From contig NC_011312.1 in assembly GCF_000196495.1 (NCBI RefSeq), positions 186,001 to 250,000 on the forward strand: a stretch of 64,000 bases of DNA. Direction: 5' to 3'. Shown here piece after piece: positions 9,050 to 18,262 of the stretch. The notes beneath the pieces were generated by a model. The model saw nothing but the letters and a program-made list of their open reading frames with translations, was not told the origin of the DNA and made no database searches. Position 1 is the first letter of the stretch, and each line of letters starts with the position of its first letter. The position numbers were made by a program, and so were the translations under genes. The DNA is from Aliivibrio salmonicida LFI1238 (lineage in GTDB: Bacteria > Pseudomonadota > Gammaproteobacteria > Enterobacterales > Vibrionaceae).

Positions 9050-9130
9050 AATTACGTTCTCGTTAAATGAAAGATCGTAAGATACGCATAATGAATTTTA
9101 TTTGTTAGGTGTAGTTCCCCGCACGCTTAC

Positions 9131-9319
9131 GGCTTAACTAGTATGTATCGTAAGTTAATGCCAGAGTTAGAAAGTGTATTTCTTACGCCTTCTGAAGAGT
9201 ATGCTTTTCTCTCTTCGACCATTGTTCGCGAAGTGGCATTGCATGGGGGAAGTGTGGAAGCCTTTGTTCCTTCTGTGGTAAATCAAGCATTAATACATAA
9301 AGTAAAGTCACCAGTTTAA
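9131..9319 (+). pseudogene. coaD: coaD fragment (C-terminal 62 codons)
   Basis: This is a copy of the end of phosphopantetheine adenylyltransferase, beginning exactly at codon 101 (GLTSMYRKLMPEL) directly after the IS66 right end. It lacks the nucleotide-binding N-terminus and any start signal. The complete gene is at 41036-41524, so CoaD function is retained. Confidence 0.95.
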
Positions 9320-9330
9320 TGCCCAAACAA

Positions 9331-9352
9331 AGGCCACTCAAATAAGTGGCCT
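9331..9352. terminator. Hairpin between convergent coaD fragment and sulfatase gene
   Basis: AGGCCACT / AGTGGCCT stem with an A-rich left and T/A-rich right flank. It lies between convergent genes and could end transcription from both sides. It is present identically in the second repeat copy. Confidence 0.6.
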
Positions 9353-9362
9353 ATGATTACAA

Positions 9363-11342
9363 TTAATGAACGCCTTTTACTTGGCTATTGATGTATAAGG
9401 TTTGCAATGTGTGGTAATCCTTATCTAAAAGCTTGCCGTTATTTGAAATCGATTCAGGAGTTATCGCCACCTCTGATACCCATGGATATAATCGATCTGG
9501 CTGCTTATTCATATATATCCCCTGCTCTATCAACGTCATTTCAGGATTATAACCAAATCGGTTTGTGTCTGTTGTGCTCAACATATTCTCTCCACCTAAG
9601 CTGTAATATGTCGCTTCTGACAAGCTGAATGCATACAAGGTTGGGAAGATATCTTTGTGCGATCCTACAACTTTTTCATTATAGATATATGGCACTTGGT
9701 GTTGTATTTTTTCAGGCACATACAGATAAAATGGCACAGCATTGATGATCGCTAAATCATCAGGGTACTGCATCGTAAACCCTCTTAATTTATGATCACC
9801 CGTCGCGGCTATGAGGGTTGATTCTCCTAGTGGTGACTGTTTTATATCCATAATAAATTCACCTAATGCGTTATTGGCATACTGATAAGTTTCAAGTAAT
9901 CGCGTCGCTTCTTCTTCTCCTGACCCCATTCTTTCTAATAAACGCTCGCTCACCTTAAGTGGTTTTACATCATAATTTTCTGGTACTTCATAAGGAGTGT
10001 GGTTTGTAATGGTTAAGATGTAAATCATAAGTGGCTGAGTCGCTTCTTTTAGCTCTTTTTCTGCTAGTTTGAAAGCGTATTCATCCGATAATCCCCATTC
10101 ACCACGAAACGCTTCTGCTTCAGGAAACGCTTTTAAAATCGCATTTTCATCTAATATTTCATCGAAGCCTTGTGATGGTAAATAATTAGCAACATTACGC
10201 CACATGCCATTGGTAGCAGTAATAAAAATCGTTTTATACCCTGCAGCTTTATAAGGACGTGCTGCCGCTGCTGCGACTTCTACTTTTTGAGCTGAAGAAT
10301 GGCTGATCGTCGGAACATTACTTTGCCCTAACATATTCACCAGCGTATTAATTGTCGCTGGAGTCTCAGCTAAAAATCGCTTAAAAACAAAACCAGACTC
10401 AAAGGTTGGTCGCAATGCTCCTAATAAGTCATTTTCTGGATAGTTATCTTCAACAAGAACATTAGTTCCCATTCCTTCCATTAATGCCATCACAACATGA
10501 GGTTTGTTCTCAGCTAAATAAGCATTATAAGGCGTCGTAAACTGGCCAGTTGAGTTACCAACAACCTTAGTAAACTGAGCTTCAAGATCCACTTTATTTA
10601 CTGAGTGAAATTTATTCTGTTTTTTATAATCACTTTTCGCCCACTCAAGTGCGATCAATCCATTCGGAGTGATGCTGTTAAGCACTTTATAATCAGAAAT
10701 TTGCGCGTGATAACGCTTTAATGGATGAGAACCTAATGTGCCTCGCGCAAAGAAGAATATCGTCAAGATCATCACAAAAACAGAGACAGAAATAATTCCT
10801 TTGTGTTGTAATTTCCATTCCCATTGCTGCATTTTGTTTACTGCACTACGTACAATGATTGCAGAGAAGAAAGCGACTATCACACTGCTAATAAACGACA
10901 AGAAAATAGGATAATCAGCCCAAGCATTGGCTAATACAGCCTTGGTATCATCGTCCGCTAATCCAAAGATAAATACATCAATGTAATTGCCATAGGTAAG
11001 GTAGTAATAGTAATTACCAATGGAGAAACCAGTAACAATAAAAAAGATAAGTCCTGCGTACCAAGGGATTATTCTTACAAAGAAACGATAAGCTTTTGGG
11101 AAAATAGCGAGAACTAGACCAATGAGCAATAAGGGGACAAAACCAATAACCACTATTTTTAAATCAAAGCGTAAGCCTGTAAATAGAGCACGCCATAGAT
11201 CCCCGCCGCGATGTGTAAGCTCTGCCATGTCACCAATATTGGCAAGAAAGACTAATCGACCTACAGACATGATGGCTGTGGCAATAAAAACAGATAACCA
11301 TATGGTTCTACTGAGTTGTTTGAAGTTTTGTTGAAAGCTCAT
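9363..11342 (-). CDS. LTA synthase-like membrane sulfatase-family protein, copy 1
   Basis: A 659-aa inner-membrane protein with about five N-terminal membrane segments (residues about 10-210) and a periplasmic alkaline-phosphatase-superfamily domain. Seen in it are the metal-site region VVMALMEGMGTN, the probable nucleophile threonine in ETPATINTL, TNHTPYE and AATGDHKLRG. Relatives transfer phosphoglycerol or phosphoethanolamine to envelope glycans or lipids; which substrate applies here cannot be told. It is an exact duplicate of the protein at 41568-43547. It is convergent to coaD and runs toward it from mutM, only about 36 bp downstream of mutM, with which it may be cotranscribed. Confidence 0.85.
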   Translation of the reverse strand: MSFQQNFKQLSRTIWLSVFIATAIMSVGRLVFLANIGDMAELTHRGGDLWRALFTGLRFDLKIVVIGFVPLLLIGLVLAIFPKAYRFFVRIIPWYAGLIFFIVTGFSIGNYYYYLTYGNYIDVFIFGLADDDTKAVLANAWADYPIFLSFISSVIVAFFSAIIVRSAVNKMQQWEWKLQHKGIISVSVFVMILTIFFFARGTLGSHPLKRYHAQISDYKVLNSITPNGLIALEWAKSDYKKQNKFHSVNKVDLEAQFTKVVGNSTGQFTTPYNAYLAENKPHVVMALMEGMGTNVLVEDNYPENDLLGALRPTFESGFVFKRFLAETPATINTLVNMLGQSNVPTISHSSAQKVEVAAAAARPYKAAGYKTIFITATNGMWRNVANYLPSQGFDEILDENAILKAFPEAEAFRGEWGLSDEYAFKLAEKELKEATQPLMIYILTITNHTPYEVPENYDVKPLKVSERLLERMGSGEEEATRLLETYQYANNALGEFIMDIKQSPLGESTLIAATGDHKLRGFTMQYPDDLAIINAVPFYLYVPEKIQHQVPYIYNEKVVGSHKDIFPTLYAFSLSEATYYSLGGENMLSTTDTNRFGYNPEMTLIEQGIYMNKQPDRLYPWVSEVAITPESISNNGKLLDKDYHTLQTLYINSQVKGVH

Positions 11343-11378
11343 CTATATCTCTTTTCTATTGGTATTCTGATCACTATT

Positions 11379-12197
11379 TTACTGATTAATAGGTTGGCAC
11401 TTTTCACACCAAAACGTATTTCTTTGCCCTATTTTCTGTTCTTGGATCAATGACTGACAAATTAAGCACGCCTCTCCTGCTCGTCCGTAAACTTGCAATT
11501 CTTGTGCAAAATATCCCGGTTTACCATCGACTTGGTTAAAGTCTTTTAAGGTGGTTCCACCTTGTTTAATAGCCGTCTCTAGTACTTTTTTAATGTCAGA
11601 TACTAATCGTTCAATTTGGGCTAACGTCAATGTACCTACTGGTGCCTTAGGATTTATCTTTGCCATAAATAAGGATTCACTGGCGTAGATATTCCCCACC
11701 CCCACCACAATAGTGTTGTTCATAATAAACTGTTTTACGACGATTTTTTTATTCTTTGCTTTTTCTGCTAGATATTCCACATTAAATACATCGGTAAGTG
11801 GCTCTGGGCCAAGCTTGGCAAGCACGTCATGTGAAACGCCTACTTCAGAATATAGCCAAGCACCAAATTTACGAGGATCGTTATAACGAAGCAATTTACC
11901 GCTATCTAAAACAAGATCGACATGATCGTGTTTTGCTGTTGGGATCGCCTCATCGAGTATACGTAGACTACCAGACATACCTAAATGAATGATGGCTGTG
12001 CCTTCTGGGGTGTCTATCATTAAATATTTAGCACGCCGGCGGATGGATTGAATTCTTTGCCCTACGAGTTTTTGTAGCTCTTGTGGGATCGGCCAGCGCA
12101 GCTTTTCTGTTCTGACTGTGATCGCTTTGATAGTTTGACCTTGTAGGTGTGGTGTTATTCCTAATCGGCTGGTTTCGACTTCTGGTAGTTCTGGCAT
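11379..12197 (-). CDS. mutM: Formamidopyrimidine-DNA glycosylase, copy 1
   Basis: Base-excision repair enzyme that removes 8-oxoguanine. The family start PELPEVET (catalytic Pro after Met removal, Glu next) fixes the ATG at 12197, although the frame is open 16 codons upstream. The C-terminus carries the zinc finger CLICQ...FWCEKC. Length is 272 aa. A second identical copy is at 43584-44402. In related genomes mutM follows coaD, so the right-hand copy is the one in the ancestral context. Confidence 0.95.
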   Translation of the reverse strand: MPELPEVETSRLGITPHLQGQTIKAITVRTEKLRWPIPQELQKLVGQRIQSIRRRAKYLMIDTPEGTAIIHLGMSGSLRILDEAIPTAKHDHVDLVLDSGKLLRYNDPRKFGAWLYSEVGVSHDVLAKLGPEPLTDVFNVEYLAEKAKNKKIVVKQFIMNNTIVVGVGNIYASESLFMAKINPKAPVGTLTLAQIERLVSDIKKVLETAIKQGGTTLKDFNQVDGKPGYFAQELQVYGRAGEACLICQSLIQEQKIGQRNTFWCEKCQPINQ

Positions 12198-12249
12198 TTT
12201 TGATCCTTTTAAAAATAAATCCTTAGCGTTCAGAGATGATCGCAACGAG

Positions 12250-12389
12250 ACTAGAAACTATACGCTGCGCTAACTAGACCGCTTCGCTCCTATAAAAGAA
12301 AAAGCGAACACAACTGAAACCAATTATCCTACCACTTCAACCGTACCTGCTCTTATAGTTTCTAGTTAGCGAAGCGTATAGTCTCTAGT
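12250..12389. repeat. Interspersed palindrome R1
   Basis: The left arm starts ACTAGAAACTATACGCTGCG and continues through CCGCTTCGCT to CTATAAAAG. The right arm, reading out as GCTCTTATAGTTTCTAGTTAGC and ending GTCTCTAGT, is its approximate reverse complement. About 60 bp of unique sequence lie between. It fills the divergent gap between mutM and hldD. Its right end is the exact end of the 3.26-kb duplication. Confidence 0.9.
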
Positions 12390-12489
12390 GACGACCACTC
12401 ACTAATACCCTGTCGCAAAATTACCGCTGCCTTTTACTCCTTTCTTTGCTACAATCGAATCAATTATCTAAATAAATCGTGGTATCAAA

Positions 12490-13431
12490 ATGATCATTGT
12501 AACTGGCGGCGCTGGCATGATTGGCAGCAACATTATTAAGTCTTTAAATGACAACGGCTTTAACGATATCTTAGTGGTTGATAACCTGAAAGATGGCAAA
12601 AAATTCAAGAACCTAGTTGATCTTGATATCACTGATTACATGGATAAAGAAGATTTCATTACGCAAATCATGGCGGGTGATGACTTTGGTACAATTGATG
12701 CTATTTTCCACGAAGGTGCGTGCTCTGCTACCACTGAGTGGGATGGCAAATACATGATGATGAACAACTATGAATACTCGAAAGAAGTGCTTCATTTTTG
12801 TATCGAACGTGAGATCCCATTCTTATACGCATCATCTGCTGCGACTTATGGCGATACTGATACCTTCATTGAAGAGCGTGAGTACGAAGGTGCATTAAAC
12901 GTTTACGGCTATTCTAAACAACAGTTTGATAACTACGTTCGCCGCCTATGGGCTGATGCTGAAGCGCACGGTGAAACGGTTTCTCAAATTACCGGTTTCC
13001 GTTACTTCAATGTCTATGGTCCTCGTGAGCAACATAAAGGTTCTATGGCTTCGGTTGCTTTCCATCTGAACAATCAAATGAATGCCAGCGAAGATCCTAA
13101 ACTGTTTGAGCGCAGTGATGAATTCAAGCGTGATTTCGTTTACGTGGGTGATGTGGCTGCGGTTAACTTGTGGTTCTTAGAAAATGGCGTATCAGGTATT
13201 TTCAACTGTGGTACTGGTCGTGCTGAACCGTTCCGCGCTGTTGCGGATGCGGTAATTAAGCACCACGGTAAAGGCGAAGTTCAAAGCATTCCGTTCCCTG
13301 AGCATTTAAAAGGCGCATATCAAGAGTTTACGCAAGCAGATTTAACTAAGTTGCGAGCTGCGGGTTGTGATGTTGAGTTTAAGTCGGTAGCTGATGGTGT
13401 TGCTGAGTATATGGCGATTGTTAATAAGTAA
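12490..13431 (+). CDS. hldD: ADP-L-glycero-D-manno-heptose 6-epimerase
   Basis: Makes the L,D-heptose donor for the LPS inner core. A 313-aa extended short-chain dehydrogenase with the NADP-binding GGAGMIGSN at the N-terminus, HEGACSATTEWDGKYMM, SSAATYG, the catalytic Y-x3-K in VYGYSKQ, and RYFNVYGPREQHKGSMASV. It is the first gene of the LPS locus, preceded by palindrome R1 and followed by R2. Confidence 0.96.
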   Translation: MIIVTGGAGMIGSNIIKSLNDNGFNDILVVDNLKDGKKFKNLVDLDITDYMDKEDFITQIMAGDDFGTIDAIFHEGACSATTEWDGKYMMMNNYEYSKEVLHFCIEREIPFLYASSAATYGDTDTFIEEREYEGALNVYGYSKQQFDNYVRRLWADAEAHGETVSQITGFRYFNVYGPREQHKGSMASVAFHLNNQMNASEDPKLFERSDEFKRDFVYVGDVAAVNLWFLENGVSGIFNCGTGRAEPFRAVADAVIKHHGKGEVQSIPFPEHLKGAYQEFTQADLTKLRAAGCDVEFKSVADGVAEYMAIVNK

Positions 13432-13447
13432 AGCTCTGAGAAGTAAA

Positions 13448-13583
13448 AGCTATACGCTTTGCTAACTAGAAACTAGATCGCTTCGCTTCTATAAGAGCTA
13501 GGTTTCAGGTTTCAGGTTTCAGAAAGAGCGTAAATCAAGCTCAAGAGCGCTACAACTGCTCTTGAACTTATAGTTTCTAGTTA
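13448..13583. repeat. Interspersed palindrome R2 (degenerate)
   Basis: It starts AGCTATACGCTTTGCTAACTAG, holds AGATCGCTTCGCTTCTATAAGAGC and a triple AGGTTTC motif, and ends CTTATAGTTTCTAGTTATC. The arms are shorter and more diverged than in R1. It lies between hldD and the ligase gene, and its right end supplies sequence just before the ligase start. Confidence 0.8.
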
Positions 13584-13592
13584 TCAGGATAA

Positions 13593-14828
13593 ATGAAAAA
13601 AATGAAAAAAATAAGCTTACCTTTAATTGCTACAATACTTTGCTTTCTATTCTTCAGCACCCCTATTATTTATCCTGACTCTTACGTGGTTGCTCCGCTT
13701 TTATTGGCACTATTTGGTTTGTTTTTACTGCCAAAAACCTATCACGCCTTTAAAAACAGAGACGTTAAATACATTAGCTTATCCATGGTTGGGTATTTTA
13801 TTCTTACCATCATCTCTTTTCTGTATTCAGGAGGAGAAACCAGCCAACTTGATATGCCAAGCCGAACGGTGTTGGCCTCTTTCATTTTATGTTTTTTAGT
13901 CACTTATAAACCCAATCCGGCACCACTATTTCTGGCTGCACCGATTGGAGCGGCGATTGCAGGCTTCATCAGTTTTTACCATAGCTTTTATATTGGCGGG
14001 TGTGCTTTTGTCGGTACGTTTGGTTACATGCCAATTCAAATTGGAGGTATTATCGCCTCATTAGCCACATTCTCTGTTATCTCGTTTTTTTATTACCGTA
14101 AAACAGAACAGAAGAACTTTGCTGTATTCAGCTTCGTTGCCGCTAATTTAGGCTACATCGCCACGTTATTATCTGGTGCTCGCGGTGCTTGGCTATTAAC
14201 TCCCTTTGTTTTACTTATTGTTCTGTATTTAAATAAAGAGTTAATAAATAAAAAAATAGTCGGTTACGCTCTACTTGCTGCAATTATCGATTTATCTATT
14301 GCCTCAGCCCAAATCACTTCTCGACTTGATGCAATACAGTCTGATTTAACTCAATACTCAGCTGAACAATCCGCTAGTTCTTCTGGTGCACGCTTAGAGA
14401 TGTGGAAATCTGCATTATATAGCGCACAAGAATCCCCATTATTTGGTCAAGGATTTTCTGGTATTGAAGCAGCAAAACAGCGCCAACTCGACGCTGGACT
14501 CATAGATCCAATTGCCTTGAAATACTCTCGAGCTCATAACCAATATTTAGAAGATTTACAAACCAAAGGGATTTTTGGTCTCTCTGTATTGCTGATCATG
14601 TTTGCGGTGCCTTTTGCTTTTTTCAAAAGAAACCTGAAACAATATATCAATGATTCAGACAAAGACACACACTACTTTTTGGCCCTAATGGGAGCCTCGC
14701 ACGTCGCACTGGTTGCAGGCTATGCCCTTACCCAACATTACTTATCACATCACTCAGGCATTTTATTCTTTGCCGTTGGCATCGCCATACTGAGCGCCTT
14801 AGTGATTAACCAAAGAAAACCATCATGA
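13593..14828 (+). CDS. waaL: O-antigen ligase-type polytopic membrane protein (WaaL)
   Basis: A 411-aa protein with about 10-12 predicted membrane segments and a large periplasmic loop between residues about 245 and 325 containing SSGARLEMWKSAL and SRAHNQYLEDLQTKGIFG. This is the Wzy_C/WaaL pattern with the conserved R and H. Known members join O-antigen to lipid A-core at the periplasmic face. A Wzy polymerase cannot be fully excluded, but the position directly before waaF and waaA favours the ligase. An ATG at 13602 is an alternative start. The stop overlaps the waaF ATG (ATGA). Confidence 0.78.
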   Translation: MKKMKKISLPLIATILCFLFFSTPIIYPDSYVVAPLLLALFGLFLLPKTYHAFKNRDVKYISLSMVGYFILTIISFLYSGGETSQLDMPSRTVLASFILCFLVTYKPNPAPLFLAAPIGAAIAGFISFYHSFYIGGCAFVGTFGYMPIQIGGIIASLATFSVISFFYYRKTEQKNFAVFSFVAANLGYIATLLSGARGAWLLTPFVLLIVLYLNKELINKKIVGYALLAAIIDLSIASAQITSRLDAIQSDLTQYSAEQSASSSGARLEMWKSALYSAQESPLFGQGFSGIEAAKQRQLDAGLIDPIALKYSRAHNQYLEDLQTKGIFGLSVLLIMFAVPFAFFKRNLKQYINDSDKDTHYFLALMGASHVALVAGYALTQHYLSHHSGILFFAVGIAILSALVINQRKPS

Positions 14829-15895
14829 AAATTTTGATCATTGGCCCATCTTGGGTGGGTGATATGGTGATGTCGCAATCACTGTATATCACACTAAAAC
14901 AACAAAACCCTGACGCTGTTATTGATGTTATGGCTCCGGCATGGTGTAAGCCTATTTTGGAACGCATGCCTGAAGTGAACCAAGCGATTGAAATGCCGCT
15001 TGGTCATGGTGCCTTTGATTTGTTTGGTCGCCGCCGTTTAAGTAAGCAGCTTAGCGCTAATAATTATACTCATGCTTATATCTGCCCTAATTCCGCTAAA
15101 TCGGCATTAATACCTTGGTTTGCTGGTATTCCAATTCGTACTGGCTGGAAAGGCGAGATGCGCTATGGCCTACTTAACGATTTACGTTCAAATAAGAAAT
15201 CATTTCAATACATGGTCGAACGCTATGTGGCATTGGCTCATCCAAAATCAGAGATGATTAATTCAAGCTCATTAGGTGGGCTAGATACTTTACCTCGACC
15301 TAAGCTTGCTATTGATGCTGATACCCAGCAAGCAATGTTAACTAAATTTTCTCTATCTGCGGATAAACCTGTTCTTGGCTTATGCCCTGGTGCGGAATTT
15401 GGCCCGGCAAAACAGTGGCCTGTTGAGCATTACGCAGCTGTAGCTAATGAGATGATTAACCAAGGCTATCAAGTATGGTTATTTGGTTCAGCAAAAGATA
15501 AAGAAACCACTGAAGCCATTAAATCTTTGGTTCATTCAGATAATCAAGCATCGGTATTTAACCTAGCGGGTGATACCAGTTTAATTGAAGCTGTAGATCT
15601 GCTTGCTGCTTGTAAAACGGTTGTCAGTAATGACTCTGGCTTAATGCATGTAGCTGCTGCTGTCGGTTGTCATGTGGTTGGGGTTTATGGTTCAACATCA
15701 CCAAAGTACACGCCACCATTAGCTGAAAAAGTTGACATTGTGAGTACAGATATTGAATGTCGCCCTTGTTTTAAACGCGAGTGTGAATTTAAGCATTTGA
15801 AGTGTCTGACCGATCTTGATCCACAACTAGTGCTGGATAAAATTAGTCCCAAAAGCCACTCGAATGAATCTGTCATTCAGGTTACTTCATGTTAA
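14825..15895 (+). CDS. waaF: ADP-heptose:LPS heptosyltransferase II
   Basis: Adds the second heptose to the LPS inner core. A 356-aa GT9 protein starting MKILIIGPSWVGDMVMSQSL, with LGLCPGAEFGPAKQWP and SNDSGLMHVAAAVGCHVVGVYGSTSP, the family donor-site segments. The ATGA overlap with the ligase gene and the 7-bp overlap with waaA mark a tight operon. Confidence 0.94.
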   Translation: MKILIIGPSWVGDMVMSQSLYITLKQQNPDAVIDVMAPAWCKPILERMPEVNQAIEMPLGHGAFDLFGRRRLSKQLSANNYTHAYICPNSAKSALIPWFAGIPIRTGWKGEMRYGLLNDLRSNKKSFQYMVERYVALAHPKSEMINSSSLGGLDTLPRPKLAIDADTQQAMLTKFSLSADKPVLGLCPGAEFGPAKQWPVEHYAAVANEMINQGYQVWLFGSAKDKETTEAIKSLVHSDNQASVFNLAGDTSLIEAVDLLAACKTVVSNDSGLMHVAAAVGCHVVGVYGSTSPKYTPPLAEKVDIVSTDIECRPCFKRECEFKHLKCLTDLDPQLVLDKISPKSHSNESVIQVTSC

Positions 15896-17151
15896 TCCGA
15901 CTAGTTTATACCTTACTATTAACACTTCTCTCTCCTGTTTTATTGTTTGGTTTATATAAGAAAAAACCAAACAAACCTCAATTTGGTGACCGCTGGAAGG
16001 AGCACTTTGGATTTACTCCTACGCTAAAAAAAAGCGAACAACCACTCTGGATTCATGCGGTTTCAGTTGGAGAAGCGATTGCTGCGACACCATTAATTAA
16101 AGCATTAAAACAGCAGAGCCCTGAACAGCCAATCCTAGTGACAACCACAACAAGCACGGGTGCAGAGCAGATTGCCAAGTTAGGTGATTTAGTTGAACAC
16201 CGCTATATGCCTATTGATTTCCCATTTGCTGTGAACGGATTTTTAAAAACGGTTAATCCAAGTAAATTACTGATTATTGAAACAGAGCTGTGGCCAAATA
16301 CCTTACATTCTGTCGGTAAATCTAACATTCCTATTTATGTGGTTAACGCACGTTTATCTGAGAAGTCTTGCCAAGGCTACACCAAAATTCAACCTGTTTT
16401 TACCGAGCTAAGTAAGCACTTAACAAAAGTACTATGCCAAACCCAAGCGGATGCAGATCGCTTTGCGCGTTTAGGTATCAATAAAGAAAGATTATGTGCT
16501 ACTGGCTCTATCAAATTTGATATTCAAATCTCGGATGAGATAAAACAGCAAGGCCAAGAGTTACGTCAGCTATTAGACAATGACCGCCCTATTTGGATTG
16601 CAGCTAGTACTCATAAAGGTGAAGATGAACAAGTTCTTGATGCTCATAAAGAAGTATTGAAAGAGCACCCTAACGCCTTGTTAATCTTGGTACCTCGCCA
16701 CCCTGAGCGTTTTGATACGGTATTTGAATTAAGTAAAAACTCGGGATTTAGCAGTATAAGACGCACCTCTAACAAAACGGTTACCGCTGAAACTCAAGTT
16801 TATCTTGGTGATACCATGGGTGAAATGCTAGTTCTGATCGGCGCGGCTGATGTGTGCTTTATGGGCGGGAGTTTACTTGGCGATAAAGTCGGTGGGCACA
16901 ATGTTTTAGAGCCTGCTGCGCTAGGTGTGCCTGTTATTATAGGGCCGAGTTATTATAACTTTAAAGAGATTGTGGATACGTTACGAGGTGAACAAGGGAT
17001 TGTTATTTGTGAGCCGACTCAACTTAGTAATCACATCGTCAAGCTGATTGATGATAGTACTGAATATCAATTACTTCAAAACTCCGCTTCTAATGTTGTT
17101 CAAAGTAATCAAGGTGCTTTAAATCGTACGATCGCTATCTCAAATATATAA
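15889..17151 (+). CDS. waaA: 3-deoxy-D-manno-octulosonic acid transferase
   Basis: Transfers Kdo to lipid A at the cytoplasmic face. 420 aa with one N-terminal membrane anchor (LIRLVYTLLLTLLSPVLLF), then IHAVSVGEAIAATPL with the catalytic glutamate, IIETELWPN, GSIKFD, IAASTHKGEDEQ and the C-terminal GGHNVLEPAALGVPVIIGP. It overlaps the waaF end. In vibrios Kdo is normally a single phosphorylated residue, which fits the kdkA gene at 37080-37784. Confidence 0.94.
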   Translation: MLIRLVYTLLLTLLSPVLLFGLYKKKPNKPQFGDRWKEHFGFTPTLKKSEQPLWIHAVSVGEAIAATPLIKALKQQSPEQPILVTTTTSTGAEQIAKLGDLVEHRYMPIDFPFAVNGFLKTVNPSKLLIIETELWPNTLHSVGKSNIPIYVVNARLSEKSCQGYTKIQPVFTELSKHLTKVLCQTQADADRFARLGINKERLCATGSIKFDIQISDEIKQQGQELRQLLDNDRPIWIAASTHKGEDEQVLDAHKEVLKEHPNALLILVPRHPERFDTVFELSKNSGFSSIRRTSNKTVTAETQVYLGDTMGEMLVLIGAADVCFMGGSLLGDKVGGHNVLEPAALGVPVIIGPSYYNFKEIVDTLRGEQGIVICEPTQLSNHIVKLIDDSTEYQLLQNSASNVVQSNQGALNRTIAISNI

Positions 17152-17197
17152 TCACGATTATCAGTAGTCATATCTAAATTAAATAAGGTTAATTTTC

Positions 17198-18199
17198 ATG
17201 AATGTTTTTCTTGTGACATCCCCCTTTCAATATATTTGTGCAAATGAAGCAAGATGTCATTATGCGACTAATGATAATATCCTCCTGCTTGTAAAACAAG
17301 ATATGGAGCCCGCAATTAGCCAAATGACAAAGATTGTTAATGAAAATGATTGGACGCATGTGATTAATATTGAGCGAAGCCAACGAACATTCTCAATGCC
17401 GAAGGCCATCAAAGCGGTCAATAAGATAAGAACGAATAGCTCTATTAAGCACTTTTTTCATGGCGAATATAACGGATGGCGAACCAAATTTCTGTTACGT
17501 AACTTGAAACCTGATACTGAAATTTATTTCGATGATGGTTCGTTAACTTTAGGGGAATATGAGCGCTTTATCAAAACAGAGCACACTTTCTATCGCCCAC
17601 GATTTGTAAATGATCTGATAATAAAAATGCAGGGACTAAAGCCTATTGGTCGACTACCCATTTCTAAAAAGTTAGAGATTTTCACAATTTTTGATATAAA
17701 GGATCCCACGGTGCCAGTTGTCAAAAATGATTTTTCTAACATGAGAGAAACATATAATTTGAATGACGATCACCAGCGCGAACATTCTAATGAATACGCT
17801 CTCTTCTTAGGCCAAGGTAGCATTGATTGTCATGGGACAATTAAGTCTTTCTACTTAGATGCAATTAAGCGTTTTGCTAAAACTACAGGAAAGAAAATCT
17901 TATATGCACCTCATCGTACAGAAACTTCAGATATCCGCAAAGAAATTTTGAAGATTGAAAACTTGACGTATCACGATTCAACACTACCTATTGAATTAGA
18001 AATTGCAGAAAAGCAACTAAATATCAACAACATAGGCGGGATAGCATCTACAGCACTGTACACTTTAAAAATCATTTACCCTCATATAAAAATATATTCT
18101 GCAAAACAGTCTAAAGAAGAATATCATACACAGGTAACTTATACTGACAATGAGCTGATGCTTGAACTCTTAAAATCTATTGGCATTGAATTATTCTAA
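17198..18199 (+). CDS. Putative GT52/sialyltransferase-like glycosyltransferase
   Basis: A 333-aa protein starting MNVFLVTSPFQYICANEA, the N-terminal pattern I associate with GT52-type (sialyltransferase-like) enzymes. Further on are a DDG motif (IYFDDGSLTLGEYERF), KILYAPHRTET and LPIELEIA followed by GIASTALYT, which fit that fold. It lies 46 bp after waaA on the same strand. With a legionaminate pathway next door, a role in adding that nonulosonic acid to the core is plausible. The family call is from motif memory and needs a profile search. Confidence 0.5.
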   Translation: MNVFLVTSPFQYICANEARCHYATNDNILLLVKQDMEPAISQMTKIVNENDWTHVINIERSQRTFSMPKAIKAVNKIRTNSSIKHFFHGEYNGWRTKFLLRNLKPDTEIYFDDGSLTLGEYERFIKTEHTFYRPRFVNDLIIKMQGLKPIGRLPISKKLEIFTIFDIKDPTVPVVKNDFSNMRETYNLNDDHQREHSNEYALFLGQGSIDCHGTIKSFYLDAIKRFAKTTGKKILYAPHRTETSDIRKEILKIENLTYHDSTLPIELEIAEKQLNINNIGGIASTALYTLKIIYPHIKIYSAKQSKEEYHTQVTYTDNELMLELLKSIGIELF

Positions 18200-18223
18200 T
18201 CGAGTAGAAGGAGGCCTCTAACA

Positions 18224-18262
18224 ATGAGTACTGTCCCTGCTCTTCGAACCATTTTATTGTAA
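18224..18262 (+). other. 13-codon mini reading frame with strong ribosome site (possible gene remnant)
   Basis: A strong AAGGAGG (18208-18214) precedes ATG at 18224, which reads MSTVPALRTILL and stops. The same frame continues for 20 more codons to another stop. Such a ribosome site before a 12-aa frame suggests the start of a gene lost around the IS30 insertion. I do not recognise the protein. Confidence 0.3.

Larger units (their letters stand above)
6815..9130 (-). mobile_element. IS66-family insertion sequence (2316 bp), apparently inactive
   Basis: The ends are perfect 24-bp inverted repeats beginning GTAAGCGTGCGGGGAACTAC (6815-6838 and complementary at 9107-9130). Inside are the three IS66 genes tnpA, tnpB and tnpC, all on the minus strand; tnpC ends inside the left repeat. 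Both tnpB and tnpC are frameshifted. The 8-bp flanks (GATTAGAG left, GGCTTAAC right) do not match, so the usual 8-bp target duplication is missing. The right end abuts the middle of coaD, so the element sits at a rearrangement junction. Confidence 0.93.
9131..12389. repeat. 3259-bp direct repeat, copy 1 (truncated coaD, sulfatase, mutM, palindrome)
   Basis: This segment recurs at 41336-44594 in the same orientation with a constant offset of 32205 bases. The encoded proteins and all reading frames I compared are identical. The left edge coincides with the right inverted repeat of IS66. The right edge lies inside the terminal arm of an interspersed palindrome: both copies read GTATAGTCTCTAGT and then diverge. 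Confidence 0.96.

Noticed and set aside
11122..11334. Small plus-strand frames inside the sulfatase and mutM genes (also 9407-9628, 11798-11992 and their copies)
   Set aside because: They are in the opposite frame of well-supported genes, are repeated only because the DNA is duplicated, and show no ribosome site or recognisable motif.
13500..13525. Phase-variable tandem repeat AGGTTTC in front of waaL
   Set aside because: It is short, lies in a non-coding part of palindrome R2 and corresponds to the inner arm motif of the other family members, so it is better explained as part of that element.
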